This document shows positions 15,535-24,017 of a DNA stretch of 55,065 nt, one piece after another. The stretch is from assembly GCA_041738505.1 (NCBI GenBank), contig JBGSPQ010000044.1, positions 1-55,065 on the forward strand, read 5' to 3'. The position numbers were made by a program, and so were the translations under genes. Numbering within the stretch: position 1 is the first letter of the stretch; each line of letters opens with the position of its first letter. The notes below the pieces were generated by a model. The model ran no database searches and was not told the DNA's origin. It saw only the letters and a program-made list of their open reading frames with translations. This stretch comes from JBGSPQ01 sp041738505 (lineage in GTDB: Bacteria > Patescibacteriota > Gracilibacteria > UBA1369).

Positions 15535-16596
15535 TTAATTTAATCCTGTTTCCGCGCAGATATAGGGATAGATTTTTGCGAATTCCATTTCCCGCGCCAG
15601 GAATTTTTGCACCGCCTCGTCGTTGGCGCGACGCAGTCGCGCGGGGGCGGCGCCTCCCTTTTTTAGCGCGGCGCGGGCCAGGTCCGGTCCGCGGAAAACC
15701 GCAAAATCGGGTTTTATAAAAGTGAGTCTTGAGAGTGTGGAAAAATCGATTCTGCCCCACGCGGTGTTAATTCTTTCCGGCCAGGAAAGCGCGTAGGTGA
15801 TGGGAATTTTCATGTCGGGAACGCCCATTTGGGCCTTAACGGAGCCGTCTTTGAACTGCACCAGCGAATGCACTATTCCTTCGGGATGAATCACCACTTC
15901 AATCTGATCTTCATTCAGGCCGAAAAGATGTTTCGCCTCTATAACTTCAAACGCCTTGTTCATGAGTGTGGCGCTGTCCACGCTGATTTTGGCGCCCATT
16001 TTCCAGACGGGATGATTGACTGCTTTTTCCACTGTGATTCCCTCCAAATCCTTTGCGCATGAACCGTAAAACGGACCTCCCGAACAGGTAAGGATGATTT
16101 TTTCCACATCTTCCGGTTTTTCGCCGCGTAGACACTGGAAAATCGCGGAGTGCTCGGAGTCCACCGGAATAATTTCCACGCCGTTTTCACGGGCGGCGGC
16201 CATGATTTTTTCGCCCTCCTCCACAATCATTTCCTTGTTGGCGAGCGCGACGCGTTTTTTTGCATTGATGGCGGCGTATAAAGCGGGAAGGGCGGAAACT
16301 CCGGAAGAAGCGAACACAACCGTATCCACTTGGGGAAGTGTGGCAATTCTTATCCAACTTTCGGGTCCGCCGAAAATCGGCACAGATGAATTTTTTTGCA
16401 GAGAAAGTGCCTTGTCCCGGTCAAAAACCGCTACCTCTTCCGGCCGGAATTCCTTAATCTGCCCCTCCAATAATTCAATATTTTCGTACGCGCCCAGCGC
16501 GGCCACTTTCCATATGTCCGCATGGCTTTTGATTACTTCCAAAGTTTGTCCGCCAACCGATCCGGTGGAACCGATCAGGGCTATCTTCTCGCTCAT
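15535..16596 (-). CDS. dxr: 1-deoxy-D-xylulose-5-phosphate reductoisomerase
   Basis: 353 aa from ATG 16594-16596; a longer frame to 16683 adds 29 residues with no family match and runs toward a palindrome. The enzyme makes MEP from DXP with NADPH, the first committed MEP-pathway step. Visible motifs are NADPH-binding GSTGSVGGQTLEV (9-21), ALANKEM (118-124), and metal ligands D146 and E148 in IPVDSEHSAIFQCL. Further on are LTCSGGPF, HPVWKMGAKISVDSATLMNK with E217 as third ligand, and IHPEGIVHS. It is slightly shorter than the roughly 390-400 aa of well-studied enzymes, at the C-terminus. The same pathway is represented by ispDF at 296-1531, but the two are not in one operon. It is divergent from infC. 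Confidence 0.95.
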   Translation of the reverse strand: MSEKIALIGSTGSVGGQTLEVIKSHADIWKVAALGAYENIELLEGQIKEFRPEEVAVFDRDKALSLQKNSSVPIFGGPESWIRIATLPQVDTVVFASSGVSALPALYAAINAKKRVALANKEMIVEEGEKIMAAARENGVEIIPVDSEHSAIFQCLRGEKPEDVEKIILTCSGGPFYGSCAKDLEGITVEKAVNHPVWKMGAKISVDSATLMNKAFEVIEAKHLFGLNEDQIEVVIHPEGIVHSLVQFKDGSVKAQMGVPDMKIPITYALSWPERINTAWGRIDFSTLSRLTFIKPDFAVFRGPDLARAALKKGGAAPARLRRANDEAVQKFLAREMEFAKIYPYICAETGLN

Positions 16597-16676
16597 TTGA
16601 AACAAAGAATATGTAAAGTATTCTTCTATATTTGACTGCTTGATTCTGTTTTTTTTTGATTTGATTGTCAAGCCCC

Positions 16677-16708
16677 CCGACATCCGACTTCCAGAAGTCG
16701 GATGTCGG
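16677..16708. repeat. 15-bp perfect palindrome (family P1, copy 1) in the dxr/infC spacer
   Basis: CCGACATCCGACTTC (16677-16691) and its exact complement (16694-16708) are separated by CA. It ends 11 bases before the infC -35. Degenerate copies occur at 37505-37534 and 48114-48143, each also between divergent genes. Confidence 0.8.
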
Positions 16709-16719
16709 ACGCTCTTTGC

Positions 16720-16748
16720 TTGACATAATGGCTTTTGAAACCTATTAT
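16720..16748 (+). promoter_or_regulatory. sigma70 promoter of infC-rpmI-rplT
   Basis: TTGACA (16720-16725) and TATTAT (16743-16748) with a 17-base spacer. The predicted start of transcription is near 16755. This excludes the upstream TTG (16735) as the infC start codon. Confidence 0.75.
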
Positions 16749-16785
16749 CCTTTCGCTGTCAGAATTTATTTTTTTATTTTTCCAT

Positions 16786-17295
16786 ATCAGTAAAAAATTA
16801 CGGATCAATCAGTTTATCAGATCCCCAAGGATTCATCTGATTGACGAGGACGATAACCAGCTCGGCGAAAAAACCATAGAAGAGGCTTTACAGCTTGCCA
16901 GAGACGCGGAACTGGATTTGGTGGAGGTGGCTCCCAAGGCGCATCCCCCGGTATGCAAGATTCTGGACTACGGGAAATATCTTTACCGGCAGAACAAGAT
17001 AGAGCAAAAGCATAAAAGGATGCAGAAACAGGCCGAGATGAAGGGCATAAGAATCACTTTCCGCATTGATAAGCATGATCTGGAAACCAAAATCAACCAG
17101 GCTCGAAAGTTTATTGAAGACCATAACAGCGTGAAGGTGACACTGGTTTTTAAGGGCCGAGAAGCCGCTTATAGTGACATCGCCAAAGAAAAGCTTGATT
17201 TATTCCATAATTCGTTGAAAGATATAGCGCACACGGAGCTGGCGCCGAAGAGACAGGGCAACACAATGTTTATGATTCTGGTCCCACAAAAGTAA
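16786..17295 (+). CDS. infC: translation initiation factor IF-3
   Basis: IF-3 binds the 30S subunit and checks start-codon and initiator-tRNA pairing. The protein runs ISKKLRINQFIRSPRIHLID, then DLVEVAPKAHPPVCKILDYG at the end of the N-domain. A lysine-rich linker and the C-domain follow (IRITFRIDKHDLETKINQA, KVTLVFKGRE, LAPKRQGNTMFMILVPQK). There is no in-frame ATG or GTG near the start. The only upstream TTG (16735) lies before the predicted transcription start. I place the start at ATC (16786), which gives about 169 aa and aligns with the family N-terminus; ATT at 16768 is the main alternative. Rare AUU or AUC starts are established for infC in other bacteria, where they allow autoregulation. 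It is first gene of the classical infC-rpmI-rplT operon. Confidence 0.9.
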   Translation: MSKKLRINQFIRSPRIHLIDEDDNQLGEKTIEEALQLARDAELDLVEVAPKAHPPVCKILDYGKYLYRQNKIEQKHKRMQKQAEMKGIRITFRIDKHDLETKINQARKFIEDHNSVKVTLVFKGREAAYSDIAKEKLDLFHNSLKDIAHTELAPKRQGNTMFMILVPQK

Positions 17296-17312
17296 TTATA
17301 AAAACAAGAAAT

Positions 17313-17510
17313 ATGAAGTTAAGATCACACAGCGCCACCAAAAAGAGAGTCAAATTTACGGGAAGCGGCAAAATCCGCATGCAAAAGTCCTGCAAAAATC
17401 ATCTTTTGATAAACAAGTCCAAGAGACAGAAGAACGCGCTTACCGGAGGCAAGGAAACAAGCCTTGGAAATGAAAAGAATCTTTTAAAATTGTTACCTTA
17501 TAAGAAATAA
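17313..17510 (+). CDS. rpmI: 50S ribosomal protein L35 (bL35)
   Basis: 65 aa, the normal length for bL35. The characteristic start MKLRSHSATKKRVKFTGSGK and the basic body HLLINKSKRQKNAL are present, with a C-terminal LLPYKK. It lies 17 bases after infC and seven bases before rplT, the usual gene order. Confidence 0.97.
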   Translation: MKLRSHSATKKRVKFTGSGKIRMQKSCKNHLLINKSKRQKNALTGGKETSLGNEKNLLKLLPYKK

Positions 17511-17516
17511 TACGCC

Positions 17517-17873
17517 ATGACCAGAGTAAAAGGAGGCATCGCCACCCATCGCAGACACAAAAAAACGGTAGACCGCGCCAAAGGCTACAGAGGGCTTAGC
17601 AGTAAGCTTTTCCGTGCCGCCAAGAGCGCCCTGCTTAAAGCCGACACCAACGCCTACGTTGGCAGAAAGCGCAGAAAGAGAGATTTTAGGCAACTGTGGA
17701 TTACCAGAATCAACGCCGCCTGCAAGGTGGAGGGCGTTAATTACAGCCGGTTCACACACGGTCTGTTAAAAGCCCAGGTGATTTTGGACAGAAAAATGAT
17801 GGCCGACCTGGCCGTTAACAACCCGGAAATTTTCAAGCAGGTGATTGAAGTGGCCAAAGCGGAGCTGAAATAG
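17517..17873 (+). CDS. rplT: 50S ribosomal protein L20 (bL20)
   Basis: 118 aa, full length. Family blocks are MTRVKGGIATHRRHKKTVDR, KGYRGLSSKLFRAAK, AYVGRKRRKRDFRQLWITRI, INAACKVEGVNYSRF and MMADLAVNNPEIFKQVIE. bL20 nucleates 50S assembly and in several bacteria represses its own operon through an mRNA structure. No such structure is evident in the seven-base spacer here. It is the last gene of the infC operon, followed by a clear terminator. Confidence 0.97.
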   Translation: MTRVKGGIATHRRHKKTVDRAKGYRGLSSKLFRAAKSALLKADTNAYVGRKRRKRDFRQLWITRINAACKVEGVNYSRFTHGLLKAQVILDRKMMADLAVNNPEIFKQVIEVAKAELK

Positions 17874-17903
17874 AGGAGTTTAATGTAATGATGAATTTTA
17901 AAA

Positions 17904-17924
17904 CCCCGCCGAGGCGGGGTTTTT
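17904..17924 (+). terminator. rho-independent terminator after rplT (bidirectional)
   Basis: CCCCGC (17904-17909) pairs with GCGGGG (17914-17919) and is followed by five T (17920-17924). The A run on the other side lets it also serve the convergent cyclophilin gene. Confidence 0.9.
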
Positions 17925-17956
17925 GTTGTGCTGATTCAATACCTTTATTGTTTCAG

Positions 17957-18700
17957 TTATTGCATGGTCGTAACCTCGACCTTGGTCATGTTAACCGTTT
18001 GGGACGGTTTTTCGGTGCCGGGCATCTGCAGGTCGACGATTCTTAACGCCACATCCATGCCTTCATAGACCTGACCGAAGATGCTGTAACTGCCGTCAAG
18101 AAAAGACGTTCCCCCTTTGTTTGTGACGATAAAAAACTGACTGCCGTTGGTGTCGGGGCCTCTGTTGGCCATGGAAACCGTGCCGTATAAATGTTTAAGG
18201 GCGGGCGTTACTTCGTCGGCCAGCATTGTATTGGGGCCTTTGTAGCTGTAGCCGCCGGTGCCGTTTTTATTGTTGAAATCCCCCGTCTGAATCATAAAGT
18301 CTTTAACCACGCGGTGAAAGGGAACCGCGTTATACATGTTGGCTTTGGCCAACTCTTCAAAGTTTTTGCTGATTTCGGGCGCCAGCTCCGGAAACAGTCT
18401 GATTTTGATTGTGCCCATATCGGTTTCAATGACTGCGATTTTATCCCCGGGGACGGGCAGAGCAAGCTGGTCAAAAACTTCCGTGGATTCCACGGTGATT
18501 TCGGGTGTCACTGTCGCGTCGGAAACGGTCGCATCGGCGTCCGTTTCGGGAACGGTGGTTTCTGTCGCGGTTTCCTCCGTTTCAACCGTTTTTTGAGTTT
18601 CCTTATCGGCAATTTCCGGCGCCTTGGCCTGATCCGCGCATCCGCTCAACACACTTGCCGTCATTACCGTCATGATTAAATAGGTTAAAAATATTTTCAT
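17957..18700 (-). CDS. lipoprotein cyclophilin-type peptidyl-prolyl isomerase
   Basis: 247 aa. The lipoprotein signal peptide ends in LSGC (C20), so the protein is anchored outside the membrane. A linker of about 60 residues is rich in Glu, Thr and Val. The cyclophilin domain then runs from residue 90: VIETDMGTIKIRLFPELAPE, FHRVVKDFMIQTGDF with the catalytic Arg of FHRV and the QTGD motif, MANRGPDTNGSQFFI, and FLDGSYSIFGQV. It would assist folding of exported proteins. It is convergent with the rplT operon, sharing the terminator, and divergent from murF. No partner operon gene is present. Confidence 0.93.
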   Translation of the reverse strand: MKIFLTYLIMTVMTASVLSGCADQAKAPEIADKETQKTVETEETATETTVPETDADATVSDATVTPEITVESTEVFDQLALPVPGDKIAVIETDMGTIKIRLFPELAPEISKNFEELAKANMYNAVPFHRVVKDFMIQTGDFNNKNGTGGYSYKGPNTMLADEVTPALKHLYGTVSMANRGPDTNGSQFFIVTNKGGTSFLDGSYSIFGQVYEGMDVALRIVDLQMPGTEKPSQTVNMTKVEVTTMQ

Positions 18701-18793
18701 ATGAGTGGGGTTATTGTTGCTTTTTCACGGGCATTCTGGTACTTTTCAGCCCACGTTTCAAGATAATTGCACGCATAATGTGTTGAGTGTAAA

Positions 18794-18821
18794 TTGAATT
18801 TGTGGCCTTTTCCCGTAAAAT
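18794..18821 (+). promoter_or_regulatory. candidate sigma70 promoter of murF-holB-TPR
   Basis: TTGAAT (18794-18799) and TAAAAT (18816-18821) with a 16-base spacer. The -10 ends nine bases before the murF ATG, so the transcript would be nearly leaderless. Confidence 0.5.
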
Positions 18822-18830
18822 ATCTCTCGC

Positions 18831-20102
18831 ATGAAGATTCTGGTAAAAAAATTCGTCCTTTCTTTTCTAACCGCCCTTGCGCGCATAAGGCTTAAGCGGC
18901 TGCGCCTTTTTATTATCGGCGTCACGGGATCAATCGGCAAAACCAGCACCAAAGACGCGATTTATCATATTTTAAAAACCAGATACCAGATCAGCCGGAG
19001 CGAAAAAAGTTATAACACCGATTTTGGCCTTCCTTTGGCCGTCTTGGAGCAAAAATCGGGATTTTCCTCTCCCCTGAAATGGTTTTTTACGGTGATGGGC
19101 TCCATATGGAGCGCTTTTTTTGGGGGCCGCCATGTGCAGATGCTGGTTATTGAAATGGGCCTGGACAAGCCCGGGGATATGGATCAACTGCTAAAGCTGG
19201 CCAAGCCTCAGATAGGTGTAATGACAAATATCCGTCCGGTTCATATGGATGAAGGGCAGTTTAAGGATCTTGAAGATATTTTTAGTGAGAAGAAAAAAAT
19301 GGTAGAGGCTCTGCCGGAAAAAGGAGTTGCCGTTTTGAACGCGGATGATCCATATTTAATATCTCTGAAGGATAAACTGCAGGCAAAGATTTTGTTTTAC
19401 GGCATGTCGGAATCGGCCGATTTGCGGATGTATGATTTATCTTATTCACTGGAGGGGATTGATTTTAAGCTGGCTTATAAGAATGATACCGTGCACGTAA
19501 AACTGGCTTTGCTGGGCGCCGCGCAGGCGTACGTAGTACTGCCGGCAATCGCCACGGCGCTGGCGCAGGGTTTTACACTAAAGGAGGCGACGGTTGCTTT
19601 GGGTGATTTTAAACTGCCCGCGGGAAGAATGAATCCGATTGAAGGAGTGAAGCAGAGTCTGATTATTGACGCCTCTTATAACGCGTCCCCCGAATCCATG
19701 AAAGAGGCGCTGGATGTGCTTTCGGTAAGCCCGGGACGAAAGATCGCGGTTTTGGGAAGCATGAATGAGCTGGGTGCCATCAGCGAAAGAAAACATCGTG
19801 AATTGGGTAATTACGCGGCCGGCAAAGCCGACGTGATTGTTACTGTGGGTAACGAGGCCAAATGGCTTAATGATTCGGCAAAAGAGGCGGGATTTAAAGC
19901 GGAAAATATGGCCCATTATGACAACTCCATTAGCGCGGCGGATTTTGTAAAAACGATTATCAGAGAGGGCGATACGGTGCTGGTGAAAGGTTCCCAGAAC
20001 GGGGTGCGCCTGGAAAAGCTGGTCAAAAAAATCATGAAAGAGCCGTGGAGAGCCGTTAGTCTGCTGGTCAGACAGGAAGATGACTGGAAGAAAATTTCTT
20101 AA
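18831..20102 (+). CDS. murF: MurF-type Mur ligase (UDP-MurNAc-tripeptide D-Ala-D-Ala ligase)
   Basis: 423 aa. The ATP-binding loop GVTGSIGKTSTKD lies at residues 29-41. Further MurF-like blocks are SYNTDFGLPLAVLEQ, VIEMGLDKPGDMDQLL, IGVMTNIRPVHMDEG, GVAVLNADD, and the C-domain DASYNASPESMKEAL and VLGSMNELG. MurF adds D-Ala-D-Ala to the UDP-linked peptide in the cytosol. The usual N-terminal substrate-binding domain of about 80 residues is missing. It is replaced by about 28 basic, amphipathic residues (MKILVKKFVLSFLTALARIR). An alternative is a related Mur-ligase paralogue. It is followed after eight bases by holB. Confidence 0.85.
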   Translation: MKILVKKFVLSFLTALARIRLKRLRLFIIGVTGSIGKTSTKDAIYHILKTRYQISRSEKSYNTDFGLPLAVLEQKSGFSSPLKWFFTVMGSIWSAFFGGRHVQMLVIEMGLDKPGDMDQLLKLAKPQIGVMTNIRPVHMDEGQFKDLEDIFSEKKKMVEALPEKGVAVLNADDPYLISLKDKLQAKILFYGMSESADLRMYDLSYSLEGIDFKLAYKNDTVHVKLALLGAAQAYVVLPAIATALAQGFTLKEATVALGDFKLPAGRMNPIEGVKQSLIIDASYNASPESMKEALDVLSVSPGRKIAVLGSMNELGAISERKHRELGNYAAGKADVIVTVGNEAKWLNDSAKEAGFKAENMAHYDNSISAADFVKTIIREGDTVLVKGSQNGVRLEKLVKKIMKEPWRAVSLLVRQEDDWKKIS

Positions 20103-20110
20103 AGGTTTTA

Positions 20111-21052
20111 ATGGAATTCAGGTTTAACTGGAACATTAAGGGCCATGACAAGGTGATTAAGTCGCTTGAACACGATATTGAAAGCGGTAACGTCGCCCAT
20201 GCGTATCTTTTTGCGGGCCCGGCCGGAATTGGTAAATACTCCATCGCCAAAAAATTTGCTTATATTCTGCAGTGTCCGGAGGGATTTTGCGGGAATTGTC
20301 CGACCTGCCGGGAAATTGAAAAGGGCTGTCACGCCGACACCCTGGAAATGCGCGATGACGACGAATCGCTTAAAATAGAGCCGATTCGCGAGATAATAGA
20401 CAAGCTGAATCTGACCAAAATCGCCAATTACAAGGTGCTGATTCTGGAAAACATTGAAAGAGTCACTCCGGAGGCCATAAACGCGCTTTTAAAAACACTT
20501 GAGGACCCTCCCCCGGGGGTGATTTTTCTGCTTACCGCGGCCAACATAAAGGATGTTCTGCCTACGGTGATTTCCCGCGTGAGGACGCTTAATTTGGGCA
20601 GGCTCGCCGACAGCGAGGTGGAGGCGCTAATCAGGGACAGGTTTCCGCTGGCGGAGACGGAGGCTGTTGAAAACACGGTTTTGTACGCCAAGGGGCGCCC
20701 GGGGCAAGCGGTGAAGATGATGGAAGATCCGGCTTTGCTGGAGGGGATGAAAAAGTTTTTTGATGATGTGGGCGCGCTTTTGGATAAAGGAGATATTGCT
20801 GAGCGGTTTTTGTTCACAGAGGCGTTGGCGGCCAAGGCAAAAGTCGATGAAGATGACTCCGTTATTTATGATTTTTTGGACGCGGTTGAATCGGAAGCCA
20901 GAAAACGGATGATTGAAGCGGGAAATGCAAATATGCTGTCCAACGCGGATAAATATGTTAAATTACTGCAAAAGACACATGACGCGCGGCGTCATTTAAG
21001 AAACAACATAAACAAGCGGATGCTGATGGACAATATGATGTTAACTATATGA
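20111..21052 (+). CDS. holB: DNA polymerase III subunit delta' (clamp-loader AAA+ ATPase family)
   Basis: 313 aa. A P-loop-like GPAGIGKYSIAKK (about residues 36-48) is followed by the zinc module CPEGFCGNCPTC. Next come the degenerate Walker B VLILENIERVTPEAINALLK, LEDPPPGVIFLLTA and TVISRVRTLNL. The last is the SRC motif with V in place of C. These features fit the delta' subunit of the sliding-clamp loader; the clamp gene dnaN is 7.6 kb away. The C-terminal helical part is poorly conserved. The coding region ends in ATGA shared with the TPR gene start, indicating coupled translation. Confidence 0.88.
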   Translation: MEFRFNWNIKGHDKVIKSLEHDIESGNVAHAYLFAGPAGIGKYSIAKKFAYILQCPEGFCGNCPTCREIEKGCHADTLEMRDDDESLKIEPIREIIDKLNLTKIANYKVLILENIERVTPEAINALLKTLEDPPPGVIFLLTAANIKDVLPTVISRVRTLNLGRLADSEVEALIRDRFPLAETEAVENTVLYAKGRPGQAVKMMEDPALLEGMKKFFDDVGALLDKGDIAERFLFTEALAAKAKVDEDDSVIYDFLDAVESEARKRMIEAGNANMLSNADKYVKLLQKTHDARRHLRNNINKRMLMDNMMLTI

Positions 21053-21807
21053 TAAGATCAATTATTATTATCGCAGGGCTGGCCGTACTGGCTCTGATTT
21101 TTGTACGGAGATACCTGATGATGGAAAAAAACACCACGCTCAGAGGCGTTTTGTTCCGCAAAAAAAATCTTTTCCGTCACGCTCCGGACACAACTTCTTT
21201 TGAGCTGACGGTGGATGAAATTATTCCGGCGCGGGATGAGTCCGACACAAAAAAACTGGCGAAAGCGGACAGTCTGTTAAAAAAAGCCGAGATATTTTTC
21301 AATAAGGGCGAGATTAAAAGCGCAGAACAGTTTTTGATTCAGGCGCTGGCGCTTGATCCCAGCGCAGTTGAGGCTTACAGGCATTTGGGTATGATTTATC
21401 TGCGGCAGGGCCAGTTTGGCAAAGCGGAAAGTATTTATAAAAAATTGACGGCTTCCATCACCGACGATCCGGTTTTCTTTAGTAATCTGGGAATGACTCT
21501 GTTCAGCCAGAAAAAGCTGGGGGAGGCTAAAAATTCTTATATCAAATCGCTTGAGCTTGATGAAACCAGGCCGGCAAGGTTCTTTAGTCTGGCGCAGATT
21601 TTATATGAACTGGAAGAGTTTGAGGACGCGTTTAAGCACTTCCGCAGGGCTCTGGAGATGGATCCGGATAATCTGGATTATCTGCTGACGGTGGCCCATT
21701 TTTATATGGACCGCGAGATGATTTCCGATGCCAAGCAGTTGTTAAGCGAAATACTACTGGCTTTCCCCGATAATGAAGAAGCGCAGGCGATGCTGCAGAA
21801 GCTGTAG
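21049..21807 (+). CDS. membrane-anchored TPR protein
   Basis: 252 aa. One N-terminal membrane helix (IIIIAGLAVLALIFVRRYLM) precedes a cytoplasmic part. Tetratricopeptide repeats lie from residue 65: LKKAEIFFNKGEIKSAEQFL, ALDPSAVEAYRHLGMIYLR, SNLGMTLFSQKKLGEAKNSY, and AHFYMDREMISDAKQLLSEI. TPR arrays mediate protein-protein contact. The gene overlaps holB by four bases and is last in the murF-holB unit. No direct role can be read from it; similar TPR proteins often accompany envelope assembly. Confidence 0.85.
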   Translation: MIRSIIIIAGLAVLALIFVRRYLMMEKNTTLRGVLFRKKNLFRHAPDTTSFELTVDEIIPARDESDTKKLAKADSLLKKAEIFFNKGEIKSAEQFLIQALALDPSAVEAYRHLGMIYLRQGQFGKAESIYKKLTASITDDPVFFSNLGMTLFSQKKLGEAKNSYIKSLELDETRPARFFSLAQILYELEEFEDAFKHFRRALEMDPDNLDYLLTVAHFYMDREMISDAKQLLSEILLAFPDNEEAQAMLQKL

Positions 21808-21819
21808 AGACCGGGTCTC

Positions 21820-23958
21820 CTAGAAGCTGAAGTTAACCTGCCCGCTTGATTCAACGGTTGAGGCGGCGGCCACGGGCTTTGGCGCGGATTTTTCGGGTGG
21901 CGGGATAGGTCTGTATCTGCTCCAGATTTCCTCGGTGGTTTCTTCGCCGTCCGCGGCTATCGTGCGGTTCCAGCGGTAAGTGAGACCTCCGCCGTGAGGG
22001 CCGTCCATTGTAATGGTGCGTCCGTCGTTGGTGCCGTAGATTTTAAAGTAGGCTTCCGAGCCTTCGGTATATGCCTGTATCAGCAGTGTTGCGGGCGTAT
22101 CGTTAAGGAATTTAAGGTCGGAAACGCCGGGATAAATGGTGGCGTCCAGCCCGTCACCCATGGACTGCGAATAATATGAAACTTTCCAGGAATGGGGCTT
22201 TCTTTCCGTAATCGGCAGTCCGGCCAACAGCGCGGCACGGTAAAAAGTGGTGGAGACCTGACAGATTCCTCCGCCGTACTCCATCTCCAACTTGTCTTTT
22301 TTGATAACTTTTTCCGGCTTGAATCCGCTGGCGGCGTCCACCGGCCCTAAAATATCGTTAAAAGAAAACTCCGCTCCGGGTTCAATCAGAAGCCCGTTGT
22401 ATTTTTCGGTGCCGTACTGAATGTTGAACATACGGTTGGCGGGTGATCCGTAATACGCAGAATGCCCCGTGGCGATCAGCTCTTTTACGCCCAAATCCTT
22501 TAAATCGTCGGAAATTGTCAACGGCGCGTGATCAATAAAAACGGGTACCGGAACCTCGGCAATGCCGTTATTGACAGCCAGCGCGATTGCCGCCTCCAAA
22601 TCTTTTTTCGCTACAGCTCTGCCGTCCTCCCCTTTACCTTCTATAATAACTTTTCCTTCTTCGTTTTTGTAAATGTTTGCCGGCGACGTGGGGATTTCTA
22701 TTTTGGTATAAAGCTGTTCACCCAAAAATTCCTCCAGTTTATCAATATCCACGGCTATGCGTATTTTTGTATCAATATCCACGGCCGCGCCTTCTTCCGT
22801 ATTGACCCCGGCGTCCCCAAGAACAACCGGCAGAACCGTTTTCCCGTCCGGCATGTTGATTTGGTTGTTATCTTCAAAAGTCACCGCGTCCAGACGGTCT
22901 ATCAATTTTAAGACTACATTCTGTTTTTCGTATTTTAAAGTGATTGGATTTTCCAGCAGTTTCAATAACCTGTCTTTTTCCAGAGCCAATTGATCCGCCC
23001 CGATTCTGGGTTCTTCGTTTTCCATCTCCAGAGTGATGGTGGATGTTTCCAGTCCGTCCAGGTTACCCTTTACCGCGCTGATAAGCTGTTCACGATTAAT
23101 TTTTTTACCGCTTTTTTCGGGCTGAATTTCAAATCCGTCATCCTTATAAACCAGGCGGGCGTTGGAAGCCCGTTGTCCGGCAAGGTTAAACTTTGCCTCC
23201 AGTGTTTTGATGATTTTATCGCTATCCATTGTGTATACCGGCGCAATGGATGTTTCGTAGAAAAGGGATTTTAGCAGTTTGGCGGGATTGGTATCCGTAA
23301 AATTGATTACGGGCAATCGCTCCATGGTCTGCTCTATTGATGGCCTGATGCCCAATTCTTCGGGGGTGATTCCGGTTGTCTCTTCCCCCAGACTGAATAC
23401 CAGAGGTGTCTGAAAATAGTTTTTTACCTCTTTTTGCAGTTCCTCTTTGGCTTGTTCGTATTCCAGGTATCCCAGCTCCAGACTCCCCGCGCGGGTTTTG
23501 GCCAACACCCGGTTATCGGAGTGCAGTTCCACCGTAATAACCAGTGCCACAAAGAAAACAATTGATACAACAATGTAGGCTCCCCCTTTTAAGACAATCG
23601 CCAGTTCTTTTTTGAAGTTGGCGTACTTTTCCTCGTCCAGGCTTTTAATATATTCTTCTTTGGTTTCTTTAACATGACTGCGCAGGGCCTGCACATGCGA
23701 TTTTAAAATACCGGCGTTTGCCTCCTTCTCTTCTAAGGCCGCAGGTTTGTCGGCGGGAATGCTTAGTACAGTGGCTTTTTTTAGCTCTTTTTTAACATGC
23801 TGTGCCGCCTTTTTGCCTTTGGCGGTAATTTTCTTGGCGATTTTCCCGACGGCCTTTTTGGCGGGTTTGTGCTTTCCCTTCGCTTTTTTTTGCGGTTGGA
23901 CTTCGGCGCTTTCGGCCTCTATCTTGCGCATTTTTTTCTTTCTGGATGCTTTGCCCAT
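21820..23958 (-). CDS. VanW-family membrane protein with repeated peptidoglycan-binding-like domains
   Basis: 712 aa. A basic Lys/Ala-rich cytoplasmic N-terminus of about 110 residues is followed by one membrane helix near residue 130 (YIVVSIVFFVALVITVEL). The external part then has two alpha/beta repeats of the kind preceding VanW domains (GYLEYEQAKEELQKEVKNYF, RLKLLENPITLKYEK-like blocks). A full VanW domain occupies residues 520-640: SFNDILGPVDAASGFKPEKV, EYGGGICQVSTTFYRAALLA, ITERKPHSWKVSYYSQSMGD and TIYPGVSDLKFLNDTPATLL. VanW function is unproven; the domain is linked to the cell wall. It is last of the - strand run from RNase Y. Confidence 0.88.
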   Translation of the reverse strand: MGKASRKKKMRKIEAESAEVQPQKKAKGKHKPAKKAVGKIAKKITAKGKKAAQHVKKELKKATVLSIPADKPAALEEKEANAGILKSHVQALRSHVKETKEEYIKSLDEEKYANFKKELAIVLKGGAYIVVSIVFFVALVITVELHSDNRVLAKTRAGSLELGYLEYEQAKEELQKEVKNYFQTPLVFSLGEETTGITPEELGIRPSIEQTMERLPVINFTDTNPAKLLKSLFYETSIAPVYTMDSDKIIKTLEAKFNLAGQRASNARLVYKDDGFEIQPEKSGKKINREQLISAVKGNLDGLETSTITLEMENEEPRIGADQLALEKDRLLKLLENPITLKYEKQNVVLKLIDRLDAVTFEDNNQINMPDGKTVLPVVLGDAGVNTEEGAAVDIDTKIRIAVDIDKLEEFLGEQLYTKIEIPTSPANIYKNEEGKVIIEGKGEDGRAVAKKDLEAAIALAVNNGIAEVPVPVFIDHAPLTISDDLKDLGVKELIATGHSAYYGSPANRMFNIQYGTEKYNGLLIEPGAEFSFNDILGPVDAASGFKPEKVIKKDKLEMEYGGGICQVSTTFYRAALLAGLPITERKPHSWKVSYYSQSMGDGLDATIYPGVSDLKFLNDTPATLLIQAYTEGSEAYFKIYGTNDGRTITMDGPHGGGLTYRWNRTIAADGEETTEEIWSRYRPIPPPEKSAPKPVAAASTVESSGQVNFSF

Positions 23959-24017
23959 GGGTATATAAAAATTCAGGTATTACACTATAACAGAATCTTA
24001 ACAGATGTAATACTTTT

